DNA of 7,225 nucleotides. It comes from an uncultured Saprospirales bacterium (GTDB taxonomy: Bacteria; Bacteroidota; Bacteroidia; Chitinophagales; Saprospiraceae). Each line of letters opens with the position of its first letter. The stretch's first letter is position 1. A program made the translations under genes and the position numbers. The DNA is taken from assembly GCA_937926355.1 (NCBI GenBank), contig CALAZP010000134.1, forward strand, positions 1 to 7,225, read 5' to 3'. This document shows, one piece after another, positions 6,875 to 7,225 of this stretch. A model generated the notes under the pieces. That model saw only the letters and a list, made by a program, of their open reading frames with translations. It made no database searches and had not been told where the DNA came from.

Positions 6875-7225
6875 TTATATCCCCAAAAGCATCTTGGCAG
6901 GATCTTCCAATAATTCTTTTACTCTTACTAAAAAAGTCACGGAAGAGCTTCCATCTATAACTCTGTGGTCGTACGATAAAGCCAAATACATCATCGGTCT
7001 TATTTCTACCTTTCCATCTACTGCTACAGGTCTTTCTTTAATACTGTGCATTCCCAAAATAGCAGATTGAGGTTCATTTAAAATAGGCGTACTCAATAAG
7101 GAACCAAAAACTCCTCCATTGGTAATAGTAAATGTACCTCCCTGCATTTCCTCTATAGTCAAGGTTCCATTTCTTGCCTTATTTGATAAGTGCTTAATTT
7201 CCTTTTCAATATCAGCAAAATGTAA
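6875..7225 (-). CDS. odhB: 2-oxoglutarate dehydrogenase E2 (dihydrolipoyl succinyltransferase), C-terminal part
   Basis: The frame is open to the right edge, so only the last 116 residues are seen; the visible part begins 'LHFADIEKEIKHLSNKARNG'. It is the end of the catalytic acyltransferase domain of a 2-oxoacid dehydrogenase E2 subunit. Landmarks are 'GGTFTITNGGVFGSLLSTPI', 'PQSAILGMHSIKERPV', 'IRPMMYLALSYDHRVIDG' and the terminal 'LLEDPAKMLLGI'. The active-site motif DHRxxDG is intact, with catalytic His encoded at 6965-6967 and Asp at 6953-6955. E2 transfers the succinyl group from lipoyl-lysine to CoA in the TCA cycle. The wording 'TNGGVFGSLLSTPI' and 'DPAKMLLGI' fits succinyltransferase (OdhB/SucB) better than the pyruvate enzyme. 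The lipoyl and E1/E3-binding domains are outside the window, so this substrate call is probable rather than proven. It is convergent with the ABC operon, with 11 bases between stop codons. A TTG at 7160-7162 is internal, not a start. Confidence 0.92.
   Translation of the reverse strand, partial: LHFADIEKEIKHLSNKARNGTLTIEEMQGGTFTITNGGVFGSLLSTPILNEPQSAILGMHSIKERPVAVDGKVEIRPMMYLALSYDHRVIDGSSSVTFLVRVKELLEDPAKMLLGI

Overview
The window looks like a compact chromosomal stretch from a member of the Bacteroidota, plausibly Cytophagales/Cyclobacteriaceae-like (the family is inference). The signs are an AT-rich base composition, no Shine-Dalgarno-like sequence before the genes, a TANNTTTG-type -7 promoter element upstream of ileS, a TonB-dependent receptor barrel, and signal peptides ending in the 'SFAQ' style. 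No mobile element, CRISPR array, tRNA, rRNA or non-coding stretch over 300 bases was seen. The longest non-coding gap is the divergent intergenic region of about 130 bases (4386-4515).

Layout: (1) 1-800 (+) is the C-terminal part of a TonB-dependent outer-membrane receptor, cut by the left edge. (2) 812-1105 (+) is a 97-residue stand-alone SCP2 sterol-carrier-like protein, 11 bases downstream. (3) 1098-4385 (-) is a full-length isoleucyl-tRNA synthetase whose 3' end overlaps the SCP2 gene by 8 bases, tail to tail. (4) 4516-6863 (+) is a tight three-gene operon: a MacB/LolD-type ABC ATPase, an FtsX/MacB-fold permease sharing an ATGA overlap with it, and a small exported protein with a CFFCGG motif resembling DUF3299. 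(5) 6875-7225 (-) is the C-terminal catalytic end of a 2-oxoacid dehydrogenase E2 subunit, probably OdhB/SucB, cut by the right edge.

Two points stand out. The isoleucyl-tRNA synthetase has its class I HIGH signature rewritten as G-I-H-H, with KMSKR as the second signature. This is the swapped-motif IleRS2 form associated with very strong resistance to mupirocin. The three-gene operon appears to be a Bacteroidota version of a poorly characterised ABC module that in proteobacteria is linked to zinc (compare Vibrio Zrg). Its permease has a His/Asp-rich periplasmic loop and its third gene encodes an exported Cys-pair protein. A role in periplasmic metal handling driven by a force-transmitting (type VII) ABC transporter is a reasonable but untested inference.
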